Part shown: one piece after another, positions 39,149-47,369 of the stretch | Layout of the letters: the number at the start of each line of letters is the position of its first letter | Numbering within the stretch: position 1 is the stretch's first letter | From: JAFALX01 sp050734185 | GTDB lineage: Bacteria; Chloroflexota; Dormibacteria; Aeolococcales; Aeolococcaceae | Length of the DNA: 47,526 nt | Direction: 5' to 3' | Assembly (NCBI GenBank): GCA_050734185.1 | Contig: JBOHUE010000103.1 | Location: 1-47,526, forward strand | Made by a program: the position numbers and the translations under genes | Notes under the pieces: model-generated | The model's database searches: none | The model's input: the letters and a program-made list of their open reading frames with translations, nothing else | Told to the model about the DNA's origin: nothing

Positions 39149-39218
39149 TGAAGGTTCTCAAACGTCGGAAGGGCGCAGACTTTGCGGCCGGGTAGGCGGT
39201 GCAGAGGAGGAATCCCCC

Positions 39219-40298
39219 GTGGGTATGAGTGCGGTCTCCATGACGCACCCGGCGTCACCCGGCGTCCTCACCGCAGGAATCGCCGACGTCGAGGTGTTGC
39301 TGAAGCAGCTCAAGGCGCGCAAGGCGCAGCTCCCCCTCGAAGGGCAGATGCCGGAGCTTGTCGGTGCCGAGGGGTGGCTCAACTCGCCGCCCCTCACTCG
39401 CGAGGACCTTGCGGGCAATGTGGTCCTCTTCGACTTCTGGACGTACACCTGCATCAACTGGCTGCGCACGCTCGCGTACGTCCGCGCCTGGGCCGACAAG
39501 TACCGCGACCACGGGCTTGTCGTCGTCGGCGTGCACACGCCGGAGTTCCCGTTCGAGGCCGATCCCGCCAACGTGCGCACCGCGGTGCAGCAGATGAACA
39601 TCGGCTACCCGGTCGCGCTCGATCCCAACTTTGCGCTGTGGAACGCGTTCGACAACCACTATTGGCCCGCGCTCTACATCGTCGACGCCGAGGGCCGGAT
39701 ACGCCATCACCACTTCGGTGAGGGCGGGTTCGACATGACGGAGATGGTGCTGCAGCAGCTGCTCGCCTGGGCCGGGTTCACGAGTTTTGCCCCGGGGCTC
39801 GTCGCGCCCGACGCGCGCGGCGTCGAGGCCGAGGCGGACTGGAGCGCGCTTGCCTCGCCGGAGACCTACGTCGGCTACGAACAGGCCGAGAACTTCAGCT
39901 CACCCGGTGGCGTGGTGACCGACGGCGCGGCGGTGTACACGGCGCCGGACAAGCTGCGCGTGAACGAGTGGGCGCTGACCGGCGACTGGACCGTCGGTGG
40001 GCGAGCCGGCACGGTGAACGCCGCCGGCGGCAGCCTCGTGTTCCGCTTTCACGCGCGCGACGTGCACCTCGTCATGGCGCCGGGTGCCGGCGGCGGCGCG
40101 CGTCGGTTCCACGTATCACTCGACGGCTCGCCGCCGGGCGATGCGCACGGCCTCGACGTCGATGGCGCCGGCGCCGGCCTTGTGCGCGAGCCTCGCCTGT
40201 ACCAGCTGATCCGTCAGCAGGGTGGGGTCGAGGATCGCACCATCGAGATAGTGTTCGAGGATCCCGGCGCCGAGGCGTACGTGTTCACCTTCGGTTGA
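39219..40298 (+). CDS. thioredoxin-like (DipZ C-terminal-like) protein with a CINW site
   Basis: A 359-residue two-part protein. Residues 45-185 are a redoxin domain with FDFWTYTCINWLRTLAYVRAWADKYRDHGLVVVGVHTPEFPFE, where the second Cys of the usual CINC is Trp, leaving Cys78 alone. Residues 200-359 are a beta-rich domain (YVGYEQAENFSSPGGV, YQLIRQQGGVEDRTIEIVFEDPGAEAYVFTFG) as in the extracytoplasmic C-terminus of DipZ-type proteins. No signal peptide or membrane helix is seen. GTG 39219 follows GAGGAGG with 7 nt spacing; ATG 39225 is also in frame. Confidence 0.9.
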   Translation: MGMSAVSMTHPASPGVLTAGIADVEVLLKQLKARKAQLPLEGQMPELVGAEGWLNSPPLTREDLAGNVVLFDFWTYTCINWLRTLAYVRAWADKYRDHGLVVVGVHTPEFPFEADPANVRTAVQQMNIGYPVALDPNFALWNAFDNHYWPALYIVDAEGRIRHHHFGEGGFDMTEMVLQQLLAWAGFTSFAPGLVAPDARGVEAEADWSALASPETYVGYEQAENFSSPGGVVTDGAAVYTAPDKLRVNEWALTGDWTVGGRAGTVNAAGGSLVFRFHARDVHLVMAPGAGGGARRFHVSLDGSPPGDAHGLDVDGAGAGLVREPRLYQLIRQQGGVEDRTIEIVFEDPGAEAYVFTFG

Positions 40299-40310
40299 GC
40301 GCCAGCGCGA

Positions 40311-40931
40311 TCAGAACGAGCGCAGGCGCTCGCCGGCGCGGACGGCGACGTCAAGCCAGTTCTCGCGAGGTGGCAGCGGGCAGCTCCAGTTCGGGTCATA
40401 CGAGCACGACGGCTGATACGCGAAGTTGAAGTCAAGCACGATGCCGTTGCCCGACATCCCGAGGTCGGCGCCCTTGGCGGTGTCGATGACGTAGCGGCCG
40501 GCGCCGTACGTCTCGCTCGCGGACGTGCCGTCGCGGAACATGAGCATGAGCCCGCCCGCATAGTCTTCGAACCACAGCAGGTGCAGCTGCACCGGGTTGC
40601 CGCCGAGCTCCATGTGCGCTGTGCCGGCGTCGAGGAGGCGATAGCCATCGTCGTTGAGGCTCGCCGGGACCGCGACCTTCTGTCCGGAACCGCCCTCGGT
40701 CACGGTGGCGACGCAGCGATAGGACGGGTCATAGTCGTAGTACGCGGGCACGTGCTCGAGGTCGCGCTCGGGTTGCGGCAGCGGCGACTCGGGGTGCTCG
40801 ACGAACAACTGCTCGCGCGTCGCCTTCCAGAGGCTCCACGCGTGCTTCGGGTCAGCATCGGCCCGAACCGCCGCGTACAGCTCCGACATACGCCGGCGCC
40901 AGTCGACCAGATTCAGTCGCCCGTCGATCAT
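40311..40931 (-). CDS. DUF1684 protein
   Basis: A 206-residue protein of the DUF1684 family. Typical parts are WRRRMSELYAAVRA, LWKATREQLFVEHPESPLP, YYDYDPSYRCVA, LHLLWFEDYAGGLMLMFRDGTSASETYGAGRY and LDFNFAYQPSCSYDPNWSCPLPPRENWL. The conserved closing part CSYD..W.CPLPP.EN.L is the family hallmark. The function is unknown; the family is widespread in soil bacteria. ATG 40931 follows AGGGGGG at 9 nt. TATGCT on the minus strand (complement of 40974-40979) is a good -10. Confidence 0.93.
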   Translation of the reverse strand: MIDGRLNLVDWRRRMSELYAAVRADADPKHAWSLWKATREQLFVEHPESPLPQPERDLEHVPAYYDYDPSYRCVATVTEGGSGQKVAVPASLNDDGYRLLDAGTAHMELGGNPVQLHLLWFEDYAGGLMLMFRDGTSASETYGAGRYVIDTAKGADLGMSGNGIVLDFNFAYQPSCSYDPNWSCPLPPRENWLDVAVRAGERLRSF

Positions 40932-41029
40932 GTGTTCAGGCCCCCCTGCGGAATCTCCGCGCTGCGAGCACGAAGCATACCCTCGCCACCCGCCGGTCGA
41001 GGAGCGCGTACAGTCCTTCACACCAACAC

Positions 41030-42871
41030 GTGAGCGCTCTGAGACACGCGAGCACCACCTCCGCCACCGAACCAGCCGGCATGTCAGTGGGAGACAGGTG
41101 GCTGCGCACTTTCGTGCCGCTCATCGCGGCGATGTCGGAGTCGCTGGTCGACATCTCCACGCTCGAGGGCGCGGCCCGCTTCGTCGCCGAGCATGGCGCC
41201 ACGCTGATCCCGCGGACGCAGTGTGCCGTCAGCATCGTCCGCCGCAACGACCCCGCCACGTTCGTCGTGCTGGCCGCGTCCGGCGGCATCTGGGCTGACG
41301 CGCTCCCCGGCACCGAGTGGCCGGTGGAAGGAACCATGCACGGCCGCGCGATGCTCACGGGCCTGCCGGTCGAGACCGACAACGCGCCCGAGGACACCGC
41401 CACCCCATGGGTGTTCACCGCCGGCTCGATCAAGCGCGGGCGGCTGATCCCGCTGCGTACCGGCACGCCACTGCCGGACGCGCGCGTCGGCATGGGTTCG
41501 ATCGGCTTCTGGCGCATCGAGGACGAGCCGTTCACCAACGACGACCGCCTGCTGATGGACCTCTACGGCCAGCTTGCGAGCGTGACCATCCAGTCGGTCG
41601 AGGCCGTGCACGCGGCACAGACCATGACCGAGGCCGCGTCGACCACATCGGAGCAGGTGCGCCTGCTGCACGAGGCCGCCGACACACTGTCGTCCACCGT
41701 CGAGATGGACAACATCTACCGGCAGACGGTGCTATCCGCCGCGCGCATCATGTCCCCGCGCAAGGGGAAGCCGATGCGGTCGGCGCTGATGACCGTGCAC
41801 GACGGTGTGGCCCGCATCGTGGCCGAACACGACGCCACCGGAGCCACCGCTGCACGCCGTGAGTTCCGCCTCGCCGAGCACGAGCAGATTCGCCGCGTGG
41901 TCGAGCAGCGCACCACCGTCTGCTGTGATGTTCGTGATCCCGGCACCGACGCCGGCACGCGCGAGCGACTGCAGCAGCTGGGGCTGATCTGGTCGGCGCT
42001 GACGCCCGTCGAGAACGATGAGGCCGTGATCGGCGTCCTGCGCATCTCGTCGCGGGACCAGGACCGGTTCACCGATCAGCAGCGCACGGTGCTGGAGGCG
42101 ATCGCCACCGTCGCGGCGATGGCGATCGGCAACGTGGACCGATACCGCATGGCGCACCACGAGGCACAGCGGCTGGCTGAGCTGGAGAACGTGAAGTCGG
42201 AGTTCCTGCGGCTGGCATCACACGAGTTGCGCGGCCCGCTGGCCCTGGTGCGCGGCTACCTCTCGATGTTCGAGGACGGCTCGCTGCCCAACGTGGGCGG
42301 GCAGGCGCGCGAGGTACTCCCGGTGATGACGAGCAAGCTCGCCGAGATGAGCCGCATGGTCGACGACATGCTCGAGACCGCGCGGCTCGAGGACCGCCGG
42401 TTGCACCTGACCACGCGTTCCATCGACCTCCGCGAGGTCGTACATCACACAATCGATGACTTCTCCGTTCAGAACGGTGTGCACAGCCTGCTCGTCGACA
42501 TCTGCGCCGAACCGCTGCCGCTCGAGGGTGACCCGGGCCGCATCGGCACGATCCTTCGCAACCTGCTGGACAACGCTGTCCGCTACTCGCCGGGCGGCGG
42601 TCGCATCGGTGTCACGGTCCGCGGCGACGGCGACACCGCCGAGGTGGCGGTGTCCGACCAGGGCATCGGCATCGCACCGTCAGACATGGCGCGCCTCTTC
42701 GAGCGTTTCGGGCGCATCGTGACGCCGGAGAACAGCCACATCGCGGGCACGGGGTTGGGGTTGCACCTCTCCCGTGAGCTCGCCCTGCTGCACGGCGGCG
42801 ACATCGTCGCCGAGTCCCGCCTGGGGCACGGCAGCACGTTTCGCTTGCGCCTCCCTCTGTCGCGCCCGTGA
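41030..42871 (+). CDS. GAF-domain sensor histidine kinase
   Basis: A 613-residue cytoplasmic sensor kinase. Two GAF-like domains (about residues 30-190 and 205-365) precede HisKA with the phospho-accepting His in LASHELRGPLALVRGY (about 397). The ATPase domain has the N box ILRNLLDNAVRYSPGG, G1 VSDQGIGIAPSD, and G2 GTGLGLHLSRELA. There are no membrane segments, so it senses a cytoplasmic signal. No response regulator is adjacent. The GTG follows TACAGT (41009-41014) by 15 nt. The stop overlaps the next gene by 4 nt. Confidence 0.94.
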   Translation: MSALRHASTTSATEPAGMSVGDRWLRTFVPLIAAMSESLVDISTLEGAARFVAEHGATLIPRTQCAVSIVRRNDPATFVVLAASGGIWADALPGTEWPVEGTMHGRAMLTGLPVETDNAPEDTATPWVFTAGSIKRGRLIPLRTGTPLPDARVGMGSIGFWRIEDEPFTNDDRLLMDLYGQLASVTIQSVEAVHAAQTMTEAASTTSEQVRLLHEAADTLSSTVEMDNIYRQTVLSAARIMSPRKGKPMRSALMTVHDGVARIVAEHDATGATAARREFRLAEHEQIRRVVEQRTTVCCDVRDPGTDAGTRERLQQLGLIWSALTPVENDEAVIGVLRISSRDQDRFTDQQRTVLEAIATVAAMAIGNVDRYRMAHHEAQRLAELENVKSEFLRLASHELRGPLALVRGYLSMFEDGSLPNVGGQAREVLPVMTSKLAEMSRMVDDMLETARLEDRRLHLTTRSIDLREVVHHTIDDFSVQNGVHSLLVDICAEPLPLEGDPGRIGTILRNLLDNAVRYSPGGGRIGVTVRGDGDTAEVAVSDQGIGIAPSDMARLFERFGRIVTPENSHIAGTGLGLHLSRELALLHGGDIVAESRLGHGSTFRLRLPLSRP

Positions 42872-43797
42872 GCCGGCGGGGCTGGCTGCTCTTCCTCACC
42901 GTCGGCGTCGTCTGGGGCTTCCCCTACCTCCTCATCAAGGAGGCGGTGGCCGGCTTCAGCCCCGTCACAGTCGTGTTCATCCGCACCGCGATCGGCGCGC
43001 TGCTGCTGGTCCCACTCACCGCATCGCGACGCGAGTTGATGCCGGTCCTGCGCCGCTGGCCGACGCTCGTCGCGTTCACCGTGGTCGAGATCGCGGGACC
43101 CTGGGTTCTGCTCTCCGACGCGGAGCGGCACCTGAGCAGCTCGGTGTCCGGGCTGCTCGTCGCTGCCGTGCCGCTGGTGGGTGCACTGATCGCCTTTCTC
43201 GCCGGCGGCGACGACCGGGTGGAGCCGCGCCGGCTCGCCGGGCTGTTCGTGGGGATGGCCGGTGTCGCCGTGCTCGTGGGCTTCGATGTCGGGCGCAGCG
43301 ATCTCCTCGCCGCCGGCGAGATCGCGCTGCTGACGATCGGCTACGCCATCGGTCCCTTCATCATCGCGCGCCGCATGGGCGGCCTCTCGGGGACCGCGGT
43401 GGTGGCGGCCGCGTTCTCGCTCACCGCGCTCGCGTACGCCGGTCCCGCCGCGGCGCAGCTGACCCACGTGTCGCCGGCGGGCTCGGCGATCGCCGCCGCC
43501 GTGGTCCTCGGCGTGCTCTGCACCGCGTTCGCCTTTCCCATGTTCTTCGCGCTGATCCGCGAGGTCGGCCCGGTTCGGGCCACAGTTGTCGCGTACATCA
43601 ACCCGGCGGTGGCGGTGCTCGCGGGCACAGTCGTCCTGGGCGAGAGCTTTGGGGTGAGCACCGGGGCGGGGTTCGTGCTGGTGATCGCCGGCTCGATCCT
43701 CGCCACCCGCCGGCGCGCCGCGCCGCAGGAGGCTCCGGTCGCCGAGGCCGATGTGGCGCTCGCGGCCTCGTCGGCGGCGGGCCGCTCGTCCGTTTGA
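42868..43797 (+). CDS. EamA/DMT-superfamily transporter
   Basis: A 309-residue membrane protein with ten hydrophobic segments arranged as two EamA repeats (GWLLFLTVGVVWGFPYLLIKEAV and VVAYINPAVAVLAGTVVLGESFG are the characteristic starts and ends). Members export metabolites or amino acids. The GTG overlaps the kinase stop codon (GTGA), an unusual pairing that suggests joint expression. The C-terminal 30 residues form an Ala-rich tail. Confidence 0.93.
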   Translation: MSRRGWLLFLTVGVVWGFPYLLIKEAVAGFSPVTVVFIRTAIGALLLVPLTASRRELMPVLRRWPTLVAFTVVEIAGPWVLLSDAERHLSSSVSGLLVAAVPLVGALIAFLAGGDDRVEPRRLAGLFVGMAGVAVLVGFDVGRSDLLAAGEIALLTIGYAIGPFIIARRMGGLSGTAVVAAAFSLTALAYAGPAAAQLTHVSPAGSAIAAAVVLGVLCTAFAFPMFFALIREVGPVRATVVAYINPAVAVLAGTVVLGESFGVSTGAGFVLVIAGSILATRRRAAPQEAPVAEADVALAASSAAGRSSV

Positions 43798-43802
43798 CGC
43801 GC

Positions 43803-43834
43803 TTGTTGAATTCGGCGGTCCTGAGTGCCATGAT
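43803..43834 (+). promoter_or_regulatory. probable promoter of acs
   Basis: TTGAAT (43806-43811) and CATGAT (43829-43834) are 17 nt apart, about 33 nt before the GTG of acs. An overlapping TTGTTG (43803-43808) is an alternative -35. Moderate quality only. Confidence 0.4.
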
Positions 43835-43867
43835 GGGCCGAGAGACACACTGGGTGGAGCACCGGCA

Positions 43868-45832
43868 GTGAGCGTCGAGACCACGACTATCGACACCCTG
43901 CTCGAGGAGCGGCGCAGCTTTCCCCCCACGCCAGAGTTCCAGCGCCGCGCCCGAGTCACGGACGATCGTCTGCACCGTGCTGCGGCCGCCGACCCCGAGG
44001 GGTTCTGGGCCGAACAGGCGAAGCAGTACGTCTCCTGGTACCGGCCCTTCGACCGCGTTCTGGAGTGGGATCTCCCGTTCGCGAAGTGGTTCTCCGGCGG
44101 ACTGCTGAACGTCTCGTACAACTGCCTCGACCGGCACGTCGAGGCGGGTCGCGGCGACAAGGTCGCGTATCACTGGGAGGGTGAGCCGGTCGCGGAGGCG
44201 CGCACGGTCACCTACCGCGAGCTCCTCGAGGAGGTCTGCCGCTTCGCCAACGCGTTGCGCGCGCTCGGCGTGAAGAAGGGCGACCGCGTTGGCATCTACA
44301 TGCCGATGATTCCGGAGCTTCCGGTGGCGATGCTCGCGTGTGCGCGCATCGGCGCGGCGCATTCGGTGGTGTTCGGCGGTTTCAGCGCAGAGGCGGTGCG
44401 CGACCGCATGAACGACGCCGGCGCCGTCGCGCTCGTCACCGCCGACGAGGGATGGCGCCGCGGCAACATCGTGCCGCTGAAGCGCAACGTCGACGAGGCG
44501 GTCGAGCACGCACCGTCGATCCGCAACGTCGTGGTGGTGCGGCGCACGGGCAACGACATCCCCATGAAGGAGCCGCGCGACCGCTGGTACCACGACCTCG
44601 TGCGCGACCAACCGACGACGTGCCAGCCGGAGCAGATGGAGTCCGAGGACCTGCTGTTCACCCTGTACACGTCGGGCACCACCGCCAAGCCGAAGGGCAT
44701 CAAGCACACGACCGCGGGGTACCTGCTGTACGCGATGTTCACGCACGACCTGGTCTTCGACATCCAGCCGGACACCATCTACTGGTGCGCCGCCGACGTC
44801 GGCTGGGTGACGGGGCACTCGTACATCGTCTACGGCCCGCTGGGCAACGGAGTCACCTCGGTGATGTACGAGGGCACGCCCGATTATCCGAACCGCGATC
44901 GCTGGTGGTCGATCATCGCCAAGCATGGCGTCACGGTGCTGTACTGCGCGCCGACCGCCATCCGCACGTTCATGAAGTGGGGCGCGGAGCATCCGGCGCA
45001 GCACGACCTGACGTCGCTGCGTCTGCTCGGCACCGTCGGTGAGCCGATCAACCCGGAGGCGTGGATCTGGTATCGCGACCACATCGGCGGCGGGCGCACA
45101 CCGGTGGTCGACACGTGGTGGCAGACGGAGACGGGCGGCATCATGATCGCGCCGCTCCCCGGTGCGACCACGCTCAAACCGGGGTCGGCGACCAAGCCGC
45201 TGCCCGGAATCAGTGCTGCCGTCGTCGACGAGCAGGGCGACCCGATCTCGGTGGGCGGCGGCTATGCCGCGCTGCTGAAGCCATGGCCGGGAATGCTGCG
45301 CGGCATCTGGGGTGACGACGAGCGGTACAGGGAGACGTACTGGGCGCGCTTCGGCGACAAGTACTTCGCCGGAGACGGCGCGCGCATCGACGAGGACGGC
45401 GACTTCTGGTTCATGGGACGCGTCGACGACGTGATGAACGTCGCCGGTCATCGTCTCTCCACGACCGAGGTGGAGTCGGCGCTCGTCGATCACCCCGCGG
45501 TGGCCGAGGCCGCGGTGGTTGCGAAGAGCGACCCGGAGACCGGTCAGGCGATCTCCGCGTTCGTCACGCTCCGCGGGGGGTACGAGGAGTCGACGGAGCT
45601 CATCGCCGCGCTTCGTCAGCATGTCGCCAAGCTGATCGGTCCAATCGCGCGACCCAAGTGGATCGCGTTCACCCCTGACCTGCCGAAGACGCGCAGCGGC
45701 AAGATCATGCGACGGCTGCTTCGAGACATCGCCGAGAACCGGCATCTCGGCGACACCACCACGCTGGCCGACGCCGGCATCGTCGCCGATCTGCAGCGGC
45801 GCGCCCAGGAGGAGCAGGACAAGGAGGCATAG
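43868..45832 (+). CDS. acs: acetyl-CoA synthetase (AMP-forming)
   Basis: It activates acetate to acetyl-CoA through acetyl-AMP. The 654-residue product has the full Acs order: WYRPFDRVLEWDLPFAKWFSGGLLNVSYNCLDRH, P-loop LYTSGTTAKPKGIKHT (about residue 265), WWQTETGG, DGDFWFMGRVDDVMNVAGHRLST, and PKTRSGKIMRRLLRDIA with the acetylatable Lys near residue 613. GTG 43868 sits where family members begin. The downstream acetate permease supports acetate as the substrate. Confidence 0.95.
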   Translation: MSVETTTIDTLLEERRSFPPTPEFQRRARVTDDRLHRAAAADPEGFWAEQAKQYVSWYRPFDRVLEWDLPFAKWFSGGLLNVSYNCLDRHVEAGRGDKVAYHWEGEPVAEARTVTYRELLEEVCRFANALRALGVKKGDRVGIYMPMIPELPVAMLACARIGAAHSVVFGGFSAEAVRDRMNDAGAVALVTADEGWRRGNIVPLKRNVDEAVEHAPSIRNVVVVRRTGNDIPMKEPRDRWYHDLVRDQPTTCQPEQMESEDLLFTLYTSGTTAKPKGIKHTTAGYLLYAMFTHDLVFDIQPDTIYWCAADVGWVTGHSYIVYGPLGNGVTSVMYEGTPDYPNRDRWWSIIAKHGVTVLYCAPTAIRTFMKWGAEHPAQHDLTSLRLLGTVGEPINPEAWIWYRDHIGGGRTPVVDTWWQTETGGIMIAPLPGATTLKPGSATKPLPGISAAVVDEQGDPISVGGGYAALLKPWPGMLRGIWGDDERYRETYWARFGDKYFAGDGARIDEDGDFWFMGRVDDVMNVAGHRLSTTEVESALVDHPAVAEAAVVAKSDPETGQAISAFVTLRGGYEESTELIAALRQHVAKLIGPIARPKWIAFTPDLPKTRSGKIMRRLLRDIAENRHLGDTTTLADAGIVADLQRRAQEEQDKEA

Positions 45833-45926
45833 CGCGACGCACGTAACGTTCGTGACATAGGTGGCTTCTACAAACGAGACAGTTGTGGGAGCCGGCCGGG
45901 CGGCTCCCGACATGAGGAGAATGCCA

Positions 45927-46604
45927 ATGGCAATCTCGGGTAGTCCTACGGCCGGCGCGGTCCCAGGCAGATCGCTGACCGGTTCCCCGATGTCGGCACA
46001 GACGGTACCGACAGTCACGGGACCCGCCTCCGCGGTGGAGGTGCCGCTCGTCGCGGACCCGGCGCCACTGGGTCTAGTGGCGTTCGGGATGACGACACTG
46101 GTGCTGTCGGCCATCAACGCGGGGTGGATCGCGACGGCGGCGATTCCCGCAGTGCTGGCGCTGGCCATACCGTTTGGCGGCGGCGGTCAGCTCCTGGCGG
46201 GGATGTGGGCGTTCCGCCGCGGCAACACGTTTGCTGCCACAGCGTTCACCAGCTTTGGCGCGTTCTGGATCAGCTACTTCCTGCTGGTGCAGTACTTCCT
46301 GCCCCAGATCAAGGATGCGCATGTCCTGACCGCCGTCCTTGGGACCTACCTCATCGCGTGGGGCATATTCACTGCGTACATGTTCATAGCCTCGTTGGGC
46401 AGTGCACGGGCGGTGCAGGTGGTCTTCCTTCTGCTGACACTGACGTTTGTCGCGCTCGCAATCGGAGCGTGGACAAACAACCCCACGACCGTCTGGAACA
46501 ACATCGGCGGGTATCTCGGTCTCGCGACTGCAGCTGCGGCGCTGTACACGTCCTTCGCGGACGTGACCAACGCCAACTTCAGGCGGAAGATTCTTCCGAC
46601 CTGA
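45927..46604 (+). CDS. GPR1/FUN34/YaaH-family acetate permease (SatP-like)
   Basis: A 225-residue membrane protein with six hydrophobic helices. The family entry motif (N/D)PAPLGL appears as ADPAPLGLVAFGMTT, followed by AIPFGGGGQLLAGMWAFRRGNTFAATAFTSFGAFWISY, which matches the FGG and FxSxGAFW signatures. It takes up acetate or succinate with protons and fits the upstream acs. ATG 45927 has GAGGAG 8 nt upstream; the in-frame GTG 45861 would add 22 residues. Confidence 0.93.
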   Translation: MAISGSPTAGAVPGRSLTGSPMSAQTVPTVTGPASAVEVPLVADPAPLGLVAFGMTTLVLSAINAGWIATAAIPAVLALAIPFGGGGQLLAGMWAFRRGNTFAATAFTSFGAFWISYFLLVQYFLPQIKDAHVLTAVLGTYLIAWGIFTAYMFIASLGSARAVQVVFLLLTLTFVALAIGAWTNNPTTVWNNIGGYLGLATAAAALYTSFADVTNANFRRKILPT

Positions 46605-46622
46605 CCTCTCAACGACCGTACG

Positions 46623-46646
46623 CCGGGGCGCGCGTGAGCGCCCCGG
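46623..46646. terminator. hairpin after the acetate permease
   Basis: CCGGGGCGC-gcgtga-GCGCCCCGG is a perfect 9-bp stem with a 6-nt loop between two converging genes. There is no T-run on either side, so it may act as a bidirectional transcription barrier. Confidence 0.55.
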
Positions 46647-46655
46647 TCGCGCGTC

Positions 46656-47276
46656 CTAGCAGTTCCAGCTGCCCTTCAGCGCGGCGACCTCTGGGCCCGT
46701 GGCGTTTTCCTCAAACGTGGCATCGATGCTCCCGTAGTTGAGCGTGGCCGCCACGCTTCCGCTCCCCGTGTTCGGTGCACTCAGGCCGTACCGGTTGGCG
46801 TAGTCGCCGGCGACGACGATGCTCCCACTTGGGCTCTGCGGGTCGGTCCCGGGGAGCGTGAACGCGCCGAGCTTCGGAAGCGAAAGATCACCGGAGACGG
46901 ATTCGCTCTTGCCGGTGGCCTGGAGCTGCAGGATGCCGTTCCATATGACCTCGACCCCGCTCGACTCACCGGTCGTGATCGGCGTGCATTCGATGGTCAG
47001 ATTGACGACGTGGCCGAGAAGCGAAACGCTGTGGTAGCTGCCGTTCATCGTGAAGGACGACGGCCCTGCCGTGGCCGGCGCGGAGGTTCCTCCGGCGCCT
47101 GAGTTCGCGCACACGGACGACGAGGGCCGGGCGCTGCCGGTCGCGGACGAGCAGCGCGACGTGGCCGATCCCGATGTCGTCGTGGAGGTGGCGCCTCCCA
47201 CCGTCGAGGCACCGCACGCGGAGAGCGCCGACATCACGCCGACAATCGCAAGGGCCGACCGCAATTCGGTGCGCAT
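46656..47276 (-). CDS. putative lipoprotein of unknown function
   Basis: A 206-residue secreted protein. The N-terminal 20 residues are a signal peptide with a lipobox (ALSACGAS, Cys21), followed by a Ser/Thr/Ala-rich linker to about residue 70. The rest is beta-rich (YHSVSLLGHVVNLTIECTP, GSIVVAGDYANRYGLSAPNTGSGSVAATLNYGSIDATF) and ends in a conserved-looking GSWNC. It would be anchored to the outer face of the membrane. No known family is recognised. Confidence 0.75.
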   Translation of the reverse strand: MRTELRSALAIVGVMSALSACGASTVGGATSTTTSGSATSRCSSATGSARPSSSVCANSGAGGTSAPATAGPSSFTMNGSYHSVSLLGHVVNLTIECTPITTGESSGVEVIWNGILQLQATGKSESVSGDLSLPKLGAFTLPGTDPQSPSGSIVVAGDYANRYGLSAPNTGSGSVAATLNYGSIDATFEENATGPEVAALKGSWNC

Positions 47277-47319
47277 CTGCGGCGGAATTGTGACGCGTCA
47301 TCGTCCGTCAGGACAGGGG

Positions 47320-47349
47320 GCCGGGGCGTCGCGCCCCGGCTGGTTTTTT
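47320..47349 (+). terminator. intrinsic terminator
   Basis: GCCGGGGCG-TCG-CGCCCCGGC is a perfect 9-bp stem followed by TGGTTTTTT on the plus strand. It is the only classic rho-independent terminator I can see in the window, yet no plus-strand gene ends shortly before it. Confidence 0.85.
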
Positions 47350-47369
47350 CTAGCATCGCTCAGCAGCTG

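Noticed and set aside
43598..46168. Open frame of over 850 codons antisense to acs and the acetate permease
   Set aside because: Composition (Arg, Val, His, Asp-rich) is typical of a third-codon-position artefact; Acs motifs on the plus strand are unambiguous.
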